Shown here in pieces: positions 43,273-52,096 of a stretch of DNA of 64,000 bases (position 1 is its first letter; every line of letters starts with the position of its first letter). Source of the stretch: Xinfangfangia pollutisoli (GTDB lineage: Bacteria > Pseudomonadota > Alphaproteobacteria > Rhodobacterales > Rhodobacteraceae). Location: positions 62,001 through 126,000 of the forward strand of contig NZ_JAICBZ010000003.1 of NCBI RefSeq assembly GCF_020179405.1, written 5' to 3'. The notes under the pieces are model-generated. The model was not told the origin of the DNA, searched no databases, and worked only from the letters and a program-made list of their open reading frames with translations. The translations under genes were made by a program, and so were the position numbers.

Positions 43273-43866
43273 TCAGCCGCCATTCGCGGCAACGAAACCC
43301 GCCACCGCGCGGTCCAGCAGGCTGCGCCCGGCCGCCTCGGGCAGGGTGGCGCCCTTGGTTCCGGTGACCGAGATCGACACCAGCCGCCCCTTCAGCCCCA
43401 GGATCGCCCGCCAGTAATCGCCCGCCTGCCGGTCGGCCACCCGCATCACGAAGACCCCGCCCGACAGGCCGGTCTTCAGCACCCGCACCGATCCCGCCCG
43501 CCCGTCGCGCGCCAGCGCCGCCCGCCCGGGCCCCGAGGTGAACCAGGCGCTTAGCGCCGGCCCGCCCGATTTCAGCACCTGGGCCGAGCCGACGGGCCCC
43601 GCGCTGAGCGTGATCAGCGCCGGCGCCACCGTATCGGCATCGGTGCAACGCCCCATCAGCACCACGGCGCCGGTCTGGGTTTCATGGCTGGCGCTGCGGT
43701 CGATGCAATAGCCGGGCGGGGCCGACACCCGCATCTCGCCTGCCAGGAAACTGGCCGTGCGCGGCAGGGCCTGGCCGGGCGGCCCCTCGACCGGCACGCA
43801 GGCCGACAGCGCGGCAGCCAGACCTGCAACCCAAAGGACAGACGCCCTGAACAGCCAAAAAGACAT
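43273..43866 (-). CDS. Lipoprotein of unknown function
   Basis: A 197-aa protein with a lipoprotein signal: hydrophobic segment followed by LAAALSAC, cleavage before the Cys near residue 22. The mature part (from about residue 40) holds PPGYCIDR, VVLMGRC, VGSAQVLKSGG and GGVFVMRVADRQAGDYWRAILGLKGRLVSI (in parts), reading like a small outer- or inner-membrane-bound periplasmic domain with three Cys. The ATG at 43866 is chosen because it places the lipobox at the right position. I do not recognise the family. Confidence 0.75.
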   Translation of the reverse strand: MSFWLFRASVLWVAGLAAALSACVPVEGPPGQALPRTASFLAGEMRVSAPPGYCIDRSASHETQTGAVVLMGRCTDADTVAPALITLSAGPVGSAQVLKSGGPALSAWFTSGPGRAALARDGRAGSVRVLKTGLSGGVFVMRVADRQAGDYWRAILGLKGRLVSISVTGTKGATLPEAAGRSLLDRAVAGFVAANGG

Positions 43867-43995
43867 GATGCACCCGCACATAGGGCCCGCCGGCCCCCGG
43901 CCGCGCAACCCCTGCGGCCCCTTGCGGAATTAGCTTTGTGCCGCCGACCTGGCAAGAGCCGCGTCAGCCCGGCGCAGCGGCTGCGGCGCGAAAGA

Positions 43996-44124
43996 TCAGG
44001 GCAGCGTGCCGAACAGAACCGGCGCGCCCGCCCAAAGCGTCAGGAAGCCCAGGCCCATCAGCACGCAGCTGCGCCAGGACGACACTCTCCTGCGGCGATC
44101 CGGTATACGCAGCCACTCTTCCAT
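43996..44124 (-). CDS. Very small membrane protein (42 aa)
   Basis: A short open frame encodes MEEWLRIPDRRRRVSSWRSC followed by VLMGLGFLTLWAGAPVLFGTLP: a basic, soluble N-terminus and one hydrophobic helix of about 20 residues. An in-frame TGA lies just upstream of the ATG, bounding it; a GTG in front adds one residue. The ribosome site is weak (GAG 2-5 bases upstream). It lies between the lipoprotein gene (same strand) and the pheT promoter. Codon use and a clean helix favour a real gene, but it is too short to prove by eye. Confidence 0.5.
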   Translation of the reverse strand: MEEWLRIPDRRRRVSSWRSCVLMGLGFLTLWAGAPVLFGTLP

Positions 44125-44331
44125 CACTCGGTCTCACCACTCCACGCAGGGTTGTCTTCCCCTGTCTTATAGCGGGGCGGGCGCGGGCATTCATCCCCGC
44201 CAGGGTGCAACAAGCTGTTTCCAGATCGCCTCCAGGGCGAAGCGGGCAGCCTGCCCCGCGCCCCCGCGCGCCACCCTTCCCCTCTGGCCTGCTTTGCGCT
44301 AATCCGGCCGCGCAAAGGAAGGACCGCGCCC

Positions 44332-46752
44332 ATGAAATTCTCCCTGTCCTGGCTGGCCGATCATCTCGACACCACCGCCTCGGTCGACGAGATCGCCGAG
44401 GCGCTGACCGATCTGGGCCTGGAGGTCGAAGGCGTCGAGAACCCCGCCGCGGCTTTGGGCGATTTCCGCATCTGCCGGGTGATCGAGGCGGTGCAGCACC
44501 CGAATGCCGACCGGCTGCGGGTCTGCCGCGTGGCAACCTGGCCGGGCGGGCCGGGGTCCGAGATGGTTGAGGTGCAGGTGGTCTGCGGCGCGCCCAATGC
44601 GCGCACCGGGCTGGTGGGCGTCTTCGCCCCGCCCGGCACCCATGTGCCCGGCACCGGGGTCGACCTGAAGCCCGGGGTGATCCGCGGCGTCGAATCGAAC
44701 GGCATGCTGTGTTCGGAACGCGAGCTGGAACTGTCCGATGACCATAACGGCATCATCGAACTGCCCGAAGACGCGCCCCTTGGCGCCCGCTTCATCGATT
44801 ACAAGGGCCTGAACGACCCGGTGATCGAGATCAAGGTGACGCCGAACCGCCCCGACGCCCTGGGCATTCATGGCATCGCCCGCGATCTGGCGGCGCGCGG
44901 CATCGGCAAGCTGAAACCCGTCGTGGTGCCGCAGATCAAGGGCGGCTTCGCCTCGCCCGTTTCGGTCGCGATCGACCCGGCGCTGAAGGAAAAGGGCTGT
45001 CCGCATTTCGCCGGCCGGCTGATCCGCGGTGTGAAGAACGGCCCCTCGCCCGACTGGCTGCAGGCGCGGCTGAAGGCGGTCGGGCTGCGGCCGATCTCGG
45101 CGCTGGTCGATATCACCAATTTCTTCACCTATGCCTGGAACCGCCCGCTGCATGTCTTCGATGCCGGCAAGATGACCGGCGCGACCCTGCGCATCCATCC
45201 CGCCCGGGGCGGCGAGGAAATGCTGGCGCTGGATGGCAAGACCTATGCGCTGAAGCCGGGGATGATGGCGATTTCCGACGATGCCGGGGTCGAAAGCCTG
45301 GCCGGCATCATGGGCGGCGAGGCCTCGGGCTGTTCCGAGACCACGACCGATGTCTTCCTGGAAAGCGCCTATTGGGACCCGATCACCATTGCCGCCACCG
45401 GCCGGGCGCTGAAGATCAACTCGGATGCGCGCTATCGGTTCGAACGCGGCGTCGATCCGGCCTTCACTCTGCCGGGCCTGGATATGGCCACCCAGATGGT
45501 GCTGGATCTGTGCGGCGGCGAAGCCTCGGATCTGGTGCAGGATGGCGCCGCGCCCGAGACGACCCGCAGCTACCGGCTGAACCCGGCCCGGGTGATCAGC
45601 CTGGTCGGCATGGAGATTCCCGAAGCCGAACAGCGCCGCTCGCTTGAGGCTTTGGGCTTCGTGCTGAACGGCAATGACGCGACCCCGCCCTCGTGGCGGC
45701 CCGATGTGCTGGGCGAGGCCGATCTGGTCGAGGAAGTGGCCCGGGTGGCCAGCCTGACCAAGCTGCAGGGCGCGCCGATGAAGCGCAGCCAGCCCGGCGT
45801 GCCGCGGCCGATCCTGACCGCGCAGCAGGTGCGCGAAAAGGCGGCGCGGCGGCAGATCGCGGCGCTGGGCTACAATGAATGCGTGACCTACAGCTTCATC
45901 GAGGCCAAGGCCGCGGCGCTGTTCGGCGGCGGCTCGGATGCGGTGCGGGTGGAAAACCCGATCTCGTCCGAGATGACGCATCTGCGCCCCGACCTGCTGC
46001 CCGGGCTTCTGGCGGCGGCGGCGCGCAACCAGGCGCGCGGCTTCGCCGATCTGGCGCTGTTCGAGGTTGGCCCCGTCTTCCAGGGCGGCGAGCCGGGCGA
46101 GCAGCATCTGCAGGCGACCGGCCTTCTGGTCGGCGCGGCGGCCCCGCGCGATCCCTATGGCTCGCGCCGGCCGGTGGATCTTTTCGATGCCAAGGCCGAT
46201 GCCGAGGCGGTTCTGGCCGCCCTTGGCGCGCCGGCCCGGGTGCAGATCAGCCGCAAGGCGGCGGGGTGGTGGCATCCCGGCCGCTCGGGGGTGGTCGGGC
46301 TGGGGCCGAACACGCTGGCCACCTATGGCGAGGTGCATCCCCGCGTCTTGCAGGCCATGGGGGTCAAGGGCCCGGCGGTGGCCTTCACCGTTCTGGTGGC
46401 CAATGTGCCGCTGCCCAAGGTGAAATCGCCCACCCGGCCCGCGCTGGCGATCAGCGATCTGCAGGCGGTGGACCGCGATTTCGCCTTTGTCGTCGATGCT
46501 GGGGTCGAGGCGCTGGTCGCGGTGAACGCCGCCCAGGGCGCCGACAAGGCGCTGATCGAAAGCGTGCGGGTCTTTGACCAGTTCACCGGCGAAAAGGCCG
46601 AGGCGCAGATGGGCGCGGGCAAGAAGTCGATCGCGCTGACCGTGCGGCTGCAACCGGTCGACAAGACCCTGACCGAAGTCGAGATCGAAGCGGTCTCGGC
46701 CAAGATCGTTGAGAAGGTCACCAAGGCCACCGGCGGCACGCTGCGCGGCTAG
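44332..46752 (+). CDS. pheT: Phenylalanyl-tRNA synthetase beta subunit
   Basis: An 806-aa subunit of the alpha2-beta2 PheRS, which charges tRNA-Phe in the cytoplasm. The domains run in order: N-terminal tRNA-binding OB domain (MKFSLSWLADHLDTT; the EMAP/tRNA-bind region to about 150), B3/4 editing domain (about 200-400), B5 (about 405-470), and C-terminal anticodon-binding FDX-ACB domain (about 710-806, ending TKATGGTLRG). Start MKFSLSWL is typical. The alpha subunit gene pheS is not beside it, which is unusual since most bacteria have pheST together. Divergent from the small membrane gene and convergent with the RTX-Hint gene. Confidence 0.97.
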   Translation: MKFSLSWLADHLDTTASVDEIAEALTDLGLEVEGVENPAAALGDFRICRVIEAVQHPNADRLRVCRVATWPGGPGSEMVEVQVVCGAPNARTGLVGVFAPPGTHVPGTGVDLKPGVIRGVESNGMLCSERELELSDDHNGIIELPEDAPLGARFIDYKGLNDPVIEIKVTPNRPDALGIHGIARDLAARGIGKLKPVVVPQIKGGFASPVSVAIDPALKEKGCPHFAGRLIRGVKNGPSPDWLQARLKAVGLRPISALVDITNFFTYAWNRPLHVFDAGKMTGATLRIHPARGGEEMLALDGKTYALKPGMMAISDDAGVESLAGIMGGEASGCSETTTDVFLESAYWDPITIAATGRALKINSDARYRFERGVDPAFTLPGLDMATQMVLDLCGGEASDLVQDGAAPETTRSYRLNPARVISLVGMEIPEAEQRRSLEALGFVLNGNDATPPSWRPDVLGEADLVEEVARVASLTKLQGAPMKRSQPGVPRPILTAQQVREKAARRQIAALGYNECVTYSFIEAKAAALFGGGSDAVRVENPISSEMTHLRPDLLPGLLAAAARNQARGFADLALFEVGPVFQGGEPGEQHLQATGLLVGAAAPRDPYGSRRPVDLFDAKADAEAVLAALGAPARVQISRKAAGWWHPGRSGVVGLGPNTLATYGEVHPRVLQAMGVKGPAVAFTVLVANVPLPKVKSPTRPALAISDLQAVDRDFAFVVDAGVEALVAVNAAQGADKALIESVRVFDQFTGEKAEAQMGAGKKSIALTVRLQPVDKTLTEVEIEAVSAKIVEKVTKATGGTLRG

Positions 46753-46769
46753 GCCACTACGCGGCGCAT

Positions 46770-46794
46770 GCCGGCGGGCGCAGACCCCGCCGGC
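46770..46794. terminator. Hairpin between convergent pheT and RTX-Hint genes
   Basis: GCCGGCGGG (46770-46778) and CCCGCCGGC (46786-46794) pair perfectly around a 7-base loop. No T-run; it may serve both strands. Confidence 0.6.
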
Positions 46795-46815
46795 GGGACC
46801 AGGCAAGGCGCCCCC

Positions 46816-49269
46816 TCAGGCCGCCAGCAAGACCTTGGCCTCAAACCGTTTCAGCGTCGGCCGGGCGGCGGGCCAGGCGCCGCCCAGACCGGCCAGCTCG
46901 GGGAACAGCGTCAAAAGCTCGTCCCGCGCCGCCTCGTCCAGGCCGCCCACCGTGCGGTCGCCCGGCTGGAAGCTTTCGCTCCAGGCGCCATCGGCCAGCA
47001 CCACCTCGTGGCGGTCGAACAGCAGATGCAGATAGGTGACCTCGGTCTCGGCCGCCTCGGTCACGCCGGGCAGCCCCAGCAGATGCTCGGCCCGCACCAG
47101 CACTTCGTCGGCGCCGAACAGCAGTTCGGCCCGCGGCCCGGCCATCAGCATCCGGTGCTGGCGCGACACCTGCATCGCCCGCAGCGGCAGGCCGCCGCCC
47201 AGGGCCCCCGCCGCGATCCGCACCGGCTGCAGCCGCGGATCGGCGGCCAGATCGGCCGCGCCCAGCCGCTTGCGCCCGACCCAGCGGATCGGCTGCAGCC
47301 CATGGTCGCGCGTCATTACCCGGTCGCCCGCCCGCAGATCCTCGACCCGCCTTTCGCCCCCCTCGCAGGCGATCCGCGCGCCCGGGGTGAAACAGGCGAT
47401 CACCTGCTCGATATTGACGAAGTTCATCGTGCCGGTCGGCTGGCCCAGACCGTTATAGAAGGTGACCGTGCCGTTTTCCGGGTTCTGCGGATCGTACAGC
47501 ACCCGCAAGGGGCCCAGCCCGGTCAGATCCAGCACGTCCATGTCATCGACGTCTTCCGACCCGTCGACCACCAGCCCGGCCCCGCCAAGAAGCGTATCCG
47601 ACCCGTCGCCGCCGATCAGCGTCGCAGCACCCGATCCCGTCAGCAGATCGTCGCCCGCGCCGCCATACAGCCGGTCGCCGGCGTCGCCGGTCAGCGTGTC
47701 ATTGCCATCGCCGCCATACAGCGTGTCGGCCCCCGCGCCGCCCAGCAGCCGGTCATCGCCCGCCCCGCCCTCAAGCAGGTCATTCCCGGCGCCGCCCGAC
47801 AGCGTGTCATTGCCCTCGCCACCGTAAAGCCGGTCATTGCCCTCGCCGCCGTCCAGACTGTCGCGCCCGGCACCGCCATACAGGCTGTCATCGCCGGCCC
47901 CGCCAGAGACCGTGTCATTGCCAGCGCCGCCCTCGGCCAGATCATTGCCGGCGCCGGCATCCAGCAGGTCATGGCCCTCATCCCCGGCCAGCGTGTCATC
48001 GCCCGCGCCGCCATAGACCGTGTCATTGCCGCTGCCGCCGTAAAGCGAGTCATTGCCGCCGCGACCATCCATCAGGTCATTGCCGGCCCCACCATAGAAG
48101 GCGTTGGTATAGACATCGCCCGACAGGCCCATCTCGTCATAGCCGATCAGCGTATCGTCGAAGGCGCTGCCGATCAGCCCGTCGATCCCCGACAGGACAT
48201 CGCCCGTCGCATGGCCGCCGGTCGCGGTCCAGTCGGTCAGATTGACATTCACCGCCGCGTTCGAGCCGCTGTAATCGGCGATATCCAGGTCTTCGCCGCC
48301 GTAAAGCGTATCGGCCCCGGCCCCGCCCGCCAGCGTATCGTCGCCATCGCCGCCATACAGCAGGTCACGCCCGTCGCCGCCCGCCAGCAGGTTCTGCCCC
48401 GCATCGCCGGTCAGCGTGTCATTATAGGCGCTGCCGATCAGCGTCTCGATCCCCGACAGCGTGTCGCCCGCCGCATCCCCGCCGCTGCCCGTGCCGGTGG
48501 ACAGGTTGACCGACACCCCCGCGCCCGAGCCGGAGTAATCGGCCGTGTCGCTGCCATCGCCGCCATACAGCCCGTCGCTGCCCGAGCCGCCGGTCAGCGT
48601 GTCATTGCCGGCCCCGCCATACAGCGCATCCGACCCGGACCCGCCCGACAGAAGATCGTCGCCCGCCCCGCCGTCCAGCGTATTGGCGGCGCCGTCGCCG
48701 GTCAGCGTGTCGGCAAAGTCCGTCCCGGTGACCTGCTCGATCCCCGACAGGACATCGCCCTGCGCATCGCCGCCCTGCCCGGTGCCGCTGGCCAGGTTGA
48801 CAGACACCCCCGCGCCCGAGCCGGAATAATCGGCCAGATCGGTCCCCGACCCGCCATACAGCGAATCCGCCCCCGCGCCGCCGATCAGCGTGTCATCGCC
48901 GCCGCCCGCGTCGATCCGGTCATTGCCGGCCCCGCCTTCCAGCAGATTGGCCGACCCGCTGCCGGTCAGCGTGTCGGCATAGGCCGAGCCGACCAGGTTC
49001 TCGATCGAGCTCAGCTGATCGCCCTGCGCATCGCCGCCCGATCCCGTGCCCGTCGACAGGTTGACCGAAACCCCGGCGCCCGATCCGGAATAATCGGCCG
49101 TATCGGTGCCCGTGCCGCCATACAGCCGGTCATTTCCCGTGCCGCCGATCAGCGTGTCATTGCCGCTGCCGCCATAAAGTGAATCATTGCCCGCCTGGCC
49201 AGAGATAAGATCCGCGCCAGACGTGCCGGTCAGGGAATTGTTCCCCGAGTTCCCGGATAAAGTCGCCAC
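46816..49269 (-). CDS. RTX (hemolysin-type calcium-binding repeat) protein with C-terminal Hint domain
   Basis: About 817 aa. The first 600 residues are many nonapeptide repeats of the form GGxGxDxLx (such as LYGGSGNDTL and LIGGTGNDRL), which bind calcium and fold outside the cell, in several blocks separated by VSVNL and DVLSGIE stretches. The C-terminal 200 residues form a Hint domain starting at CFTPGARIACEGGERRVEDL with Cys, GDRVMTRDHG, and SRQHRMLM with His. RTX proteins of this type are exported by type I secretion. I take a GTG at 49269 (VATLSGNSGNNSL) because homologous proteins begin there; an ATG at 49359 would add 30 residues of uncertain nature. Function of the Hint domain (self-cleavage or anchoring) is inferred. 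Confidence 0.85.
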   Translation of the reverse strand: MATLSGNSGNNSLTGTSGADLISGQAGNDSLYGGSGNDTLIGGTGNDRLYGGTGTDTADYSGSGAGVSVNLSTGTGSGGDAQGDQLSSIENLVGSAYADTLTGSGSANLLEGGAGNDRIDAGGGDDTLIGGAGADSLYGGSGTDLADYSGSGAGVSVNLASGTGQGGDAQGDVLSGIEQVTGTDFADTLTGDGAANTLDGGAGDDLLSGGSGSDALYGGAGNDTLTGGSGSDGLYGGDGSDTADYSGSGAGVSVNLSTGTGSGGDAAGDTLSGIETLIGSAYNDTLTGDAGQNLLAGGDGRDLLYGGDGDDTLAGGAGADTLYGGEDLDIADYSGSNAAVNVNLTDWTATGGHATGDVLSGIDGLIGSAFDDTLIGYDEMGLSGDVYTNAFYGGAGNDLMDGRGGNDSLYGGSGNDTVYGGAGDDTLAGDEGHDLLDAGAGNDLAEGGAGNDTVSGGAGDDSLYGGAGRDSLDGGEGNDRLYGGEGNDTLSGGAGNDLLEGGAGDDRLLGGAGADTLYGGDGNDTLTGDAGDRLYGGAGDDLLTGSGAATLIGGDGSDTLLGGAGLVVDGSEDVDDMDVLDLTGLGPLRVLYDPQNPENGTVTFYNGLGQPTGTMNFVNIEQVIACFTPGARIACEGGERRVEDLRAGDRVMTRDHGLQPIRWVGRKRLGAADLAADPRLQPVRIAAGALGGGLPLRAMQVSRQHRMLMAGPRAELLFGADEVLVRAEHLLGLPGVTEAAETEVTYLHLLFDRHEVVLADGAWSESFQPGDRTVGGLDEAARDELLTLFPELAGLGGAWPAARPTLKRFEAKVLLAA
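47580..49260 (-). repeat. Tandem nonapeptide-coding repeats of the RTX protein
   Basis: A run of about 1.7 kb of near-repeating 27-base units encodes the GGxGxDxL nonapeptides. It reads as repeats only on the minus strand and is a protein-coding repeat, not a CRISPR. Confidence 0.85.
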
Positions 49270-49422
49270 CTGTACTGCCCCGATGACGCCGGATGCATGG
49301 CCCGGCGCCTTTTTCCCACTGTGGCAGGAAAAGGCGAAATTGTGGCAAAATTTAGTCATCCCCGTCTCATTTGGGCCCGGCCCGGGCGCCCGGGCGCGGC
49401 CCGGCGCGGGCGGGCTGTCTGA

Positions 49423-49435
49423 TTGACGTACCTCA
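49423..49435. promoter_or_regulatory. Putative operator before the LacI-type regulator gene
   Basis: TGACGTACCTCA (49424-49435) is a 12-base sequence with a mirror match in ten of twelve positions and shares TGAxGTAC and ACCTCA with the perfect site before the ABC operon. It overlaps a possible -35 (TTGACG). Confidence 0.5.
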
Positions 49436-49467
49436 GATCCTGCGTCACTCTGCCGGCCGGAGGCGCC

Positions 49468-50496
49468 ATGACCCGACCCACCGTCAACGATATCGCCCGC
49501 GAGGCCGGCGTCAGCCTGGCCACGGTGGACCGCGTGCTGAACGACCGGCCGGGGGTGCGCGCCAAGACCGTCTCGGCGGTGCAAGAGGCGGTGGCGCGGC
49601 TGGGCTATGTGCGCGACATGGCGGCGGCGAATCTGGCGCGGCAGCGCAGCTATCAGATGGTCGCCGCCCTGCCCGATGGCGACAGCCAGTTCCTGGCCGA
49701 GCTGGAACAGGCGCTGCGCGAAGCCGGATCGGGCGCCGCCCAGGCCCGGGTCGCGCTGCAGATCCTGCGCTATCCGGCCGAAGACGTGCATGCCCTGGCC
49801 GCCGCCCTGGCCGCCCTGCCCGACACCACCTCGGGCGTGGCGCTGATGGCGCCGGAAACCCCGGTGGTGCGCGACGCGCTGCGCAGCCTGCGCGCCCGCG
49901 GCATTCCGGTGATCGCTTTGGTCTCGGACCTGCCCAATACCGAACGCGACCATTTCATCGGCATCGACAGCCGCGCCGCCGGGCGCACCGCCGCGGTGCT
50001 GATGGGGCGTTTCTGTGGCGGATCAACGGGTTCGATCCTGGCCATCGCCCAATCCATGCATCTGCGCGACGCGGTCGACCGCCGGCGCGGCTTTGACGAG
50101 GTCATGCTGGCCGAGTTTCCCGGCCTGACCGTTCTGCCGACGCTGGAAACCCATGGCGCCGACAGCACCCTGCGCGCCGTGGTGACCGAGGCACTGCGCC
50201 ACGCGCCCGACGTGCGCGGCATTTACCTGATGGGCGCCGGCCACCGCGCCCTGGCCGCGACGCTTGCCGATCTGGGCCTGACCGGGCGGATGGTGATCAT
50301 CGGCCATGAGCTGACACCGCATACCCGCCAGGCGCTGCTGTCGGGCCATATCGACGCGGTGATCACCCAGAACATGGGCCATCTGGCCCGCTCGGCCCTG
50401 CGCGTCCTGCGCGCCCGGGCCGACCATGCCGCCATCGACGCGGCGCAGGAACAGCTGCGCATCGAAATCGTCATCCGCGAGAATCTGGCGCCCTGA
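49468..50496 (+). CDS. LacI-family transcriptional regulator
   Basis: A 342-aa regulator with an N-terminal LacI HTH (TVNDIAREAGVSLATVDRVLNDRPGVR, with the hinge helix after it) and a periplasmic-binding-like sugar domain (about 65-335). The GGAGG at -10 decides the ATG at 49468. It is immediately upstream of and in the same direction as the sugar-type ABC operon, so it likely senses that operon's substrate. Matching palindromes lie before its own gene and before the operon. Divergent from the RTX gene. Confidence 0.92.
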   Translation: MTRPTVNDIAREAGVSLATVDRVLNDRPGVRAKTVSAVQEAVARLGYVRDMAAANLARQRSYQMVAALPDGDSQFLAELEQALREAGSGAAQARVALQILRYPAEDVHALAAALAALPDTTSGVALMAPETPVVRDALRSLRARGIPVIALVSDLPNTERDHFIGIDSRAAGRTAAVLMGRFCGGSTGSILAIAQSMHLRDAVDRRRGFDEVMLAEFPGLTVLPTLETHGADSTLRAVVTEALRHAPDVRGIYLMGAGHRALAATLADLGLTGRMVIIGHELTPHTRQALLSGHIDAVITQNMGHLARSALRVLRARADHAAIDAAQEQLRIEIVIRENLAP

Positions 50497-50548
50497 CAAG
50501 GGGATGCGACCCCCGCCGTCACCCCCGCGCCCGATGCTGCATTGCAGC

Positions 50549-50566
50549 TTGAGGTACGCACCTCAA
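50549..50566. promoter_or_regulatory. Perfect LacI-type operator before the ABC-DhaKL operon
   Basis: TTGAGGT-ACGC-ACCTCAA is a perfect 7-base inverted repeat around a 4-base centre, 145 bases before the binding-protein start. A possible promoter TGGACA (50574-50579), 18 bases, TATCCT (50598-50603) lies just downstream. It is the best candidate site for the adjacent LacI-family regulator. Confidence 0.65.
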
Positions 50567-50711
50567 AAAACGCTGGACAGGTCGAAAATCCCGCGCCTAT
50601 CCTTCCCCCACAGAAGGCCCGGCAGCGGAGGAGGCTGCACGGGCCCGGCAGGAAGAAGCGTCCAAGACCCACTGTCCAACACGATCGCTTTTCGATCACC
50701 GGGAGGAACTC

Positions 50712-52028
50712 ATGAAAGCTGGATACCTGGCTGCCGCGTCAGCCATGGCCCTGGTCTCTGCCGTGGCCGGCAGGGCAGACGCCGACGACCTTACCCTGTG
50801 CTGGGCCGCCTGGGACCCGGCCAATGCGCTGGTCGAGCTGTCGAAGGATTTCGAGGCGCAGACCGGCACCAAGATGAATTTCGAATTCGTGCCCTGGCCC
50901 AATTTCGCCGACCGCATGCTGAACGAGCTGAACTCGGGCGGCAAGCTGTGCGATCTGCTGATCGGCGACAGCCAATGGATCGGCGGCGCGGCCGAAAACG
51001 GCTGGTATCTGAAGCTGAACGATTTCTTCGCCAAGGAAAGCATCAGCATGGACGATTTCGCCCCGGCGACCGTCTATGCCTATTCCACCTGGCCCAAGGG
51101 CGAGCCGAACTATTACGCCCTGCCCGCCATGGGCGATGCCAATGGCTGGTTCTACCGCAAGGACTGGTTCGCCCGGCCGGAAATCCAGGCCGCCTTCAAG
51201 GAAAAATACGGCCGCGACCTGGCCGAACCCAAGACCCAGACCGAGCTTCTGGAAATCGCCCAGTTCTTCCAGGGCCGCGAGATCGACGGGAAGACCGTCT
51301 ACGGCGCCTCGATCTTTACCGAGCGCGGGTCGGAAGGCATCACCATGGGCGCGACCAATGCGCTTTATGCCTTTGGCTTCAAATACGAAAACACGCCCGG
51401 CAAATATGACATGGAAGGGGCGGTGAATTCGCCCGACGCCGTGGCGGGGCTGGAATTCTACAAGGAGTTGTACAAGACCGCGACGCCGCCCGGCTATGAC
51501 AATGCCTATATGGAGCAGTCGCTGGACGCGTTCAAATCGGGCCAGGTCGCCATGGCGATGAACTGGTTCGCCTTCTTCCCGGGCCTATACGCCGACCCGA
51601 ATGTCGGCGGCGAGCATATCGATTTCTTCGTGAACCCGGCCCAGAAGGTTCCGGCCTCGACGCTGGGCGGTCAGGGCATCTCGGTCGTCGCCAATACCGA
51701 CAACATGGATGGCGCGCTGGCCTATATCAAATGGTTCTCGCAGCCCGATGTGCAGCAGAAATGGTGGTCGATGGGCGGCTATTCCTGCCACAACGCGGTG
51801 TTGAACGATCCGGGCTTCAAGGACAGCGCCCCCTTCGCCGGCGATTTCCTTGAGGCGATGGCGAACGTCCAGGACTTCTGGCAGGAGCCGGCCTATGCCC
51901 AGCTGCTGCTGGCCATGCAGGAACGGCTGCACAATTACGTCGTCGCCGATCAGGGCACGGCGCAAGAGGCGCTGGACGGGCTGATCAAGGACTGGACCGA
52001 AGTCTTCGAAGATGAAGGCAAGCTCTGA
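50712..52028 (+). CDS. ABC-transporter sugar-binding protein (family 1)
   Basis: A 438-aa periplasmic binding protein with a Sec signal peptide (MKAGYLAAASAMALVSAVAG, cleavage near residue 25) and the family-1 solute-binding fold: FEFVPWPNFADRMLNELNSGG, LLIGDSQWIGGAAENGWYL, ALPAMGDANGWFYRKDWFARPE, FKSGQVAMAMNWFAFFPGL. It has no lipobox, so it is soluble in the periplasm. It heads an operon with two permeases, a small membrane protein, two ATPases and a DhaK-DhaL kinase, which points to a small ketose or polyol as substrate rather than a disaccharide. The GGGAGGA ribosome site is excellent. Confidence 0.92.
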   Translation: MKAGYLAAASAMALVSAVAGRADADDLTLCWAAWDPANALVELSKDFEAQTGTKMNFEFVPWPNFADRMLNELNSGGKLCDLLIGDSQWIGGAAENGWYLKLNDFFAKESISMDDFAPATVYAYSTWPKGEPNYYALPAMGDANGWFYRKDWFARPEIQAAFKEKYGRDLAEPKTQTELLEIAQFFQGREIDGKTVYGASIFTERGSEGITMGATNALYAFGFKYENTPGKYDMEGAVNSPDAVAGLEFYKELYKTATPPGYDNAYMEQSLDAFKSGQVAMAMNWFAFFPGLYADPNVGGEHIDFFVNPAQKVPASTLGGQGISVVANTDNMDGALAYIKWFSQPDVQQKWWSMGGYSCHNAVLNDPGFKDSAPFAGDFLEAMANVQDFWQEPAYAQLLLAMQERLHNYVVADQGTAQEALDGLIKDWTEVFEDEGKL

Positions 52029-52096
52029 CCCTTGTGGCCCAGGGGGCGCGCCGGTTCCTTCCCCCGGCGCGCCCCTTCCCAGTCCGGAACACGCAG

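Noticed and set aside
44299-46806. 835-codon minus-strand frame opposite pheT
   Set aside because: PheT is unmistakable on the plus strand.
46768-49182. 804-codon plus-strand frame opposite the RTX gene with repetitive text
   Set aside because: The repeats are the complement of the RTX nonapeptides; no motif in this reading.
47580-49260. Possible CRISPR array in the regularly repeating stretch
   Set aside because: Period is 27 bases without distinct spacers; it codes for RTX nonapeptides in one frame.
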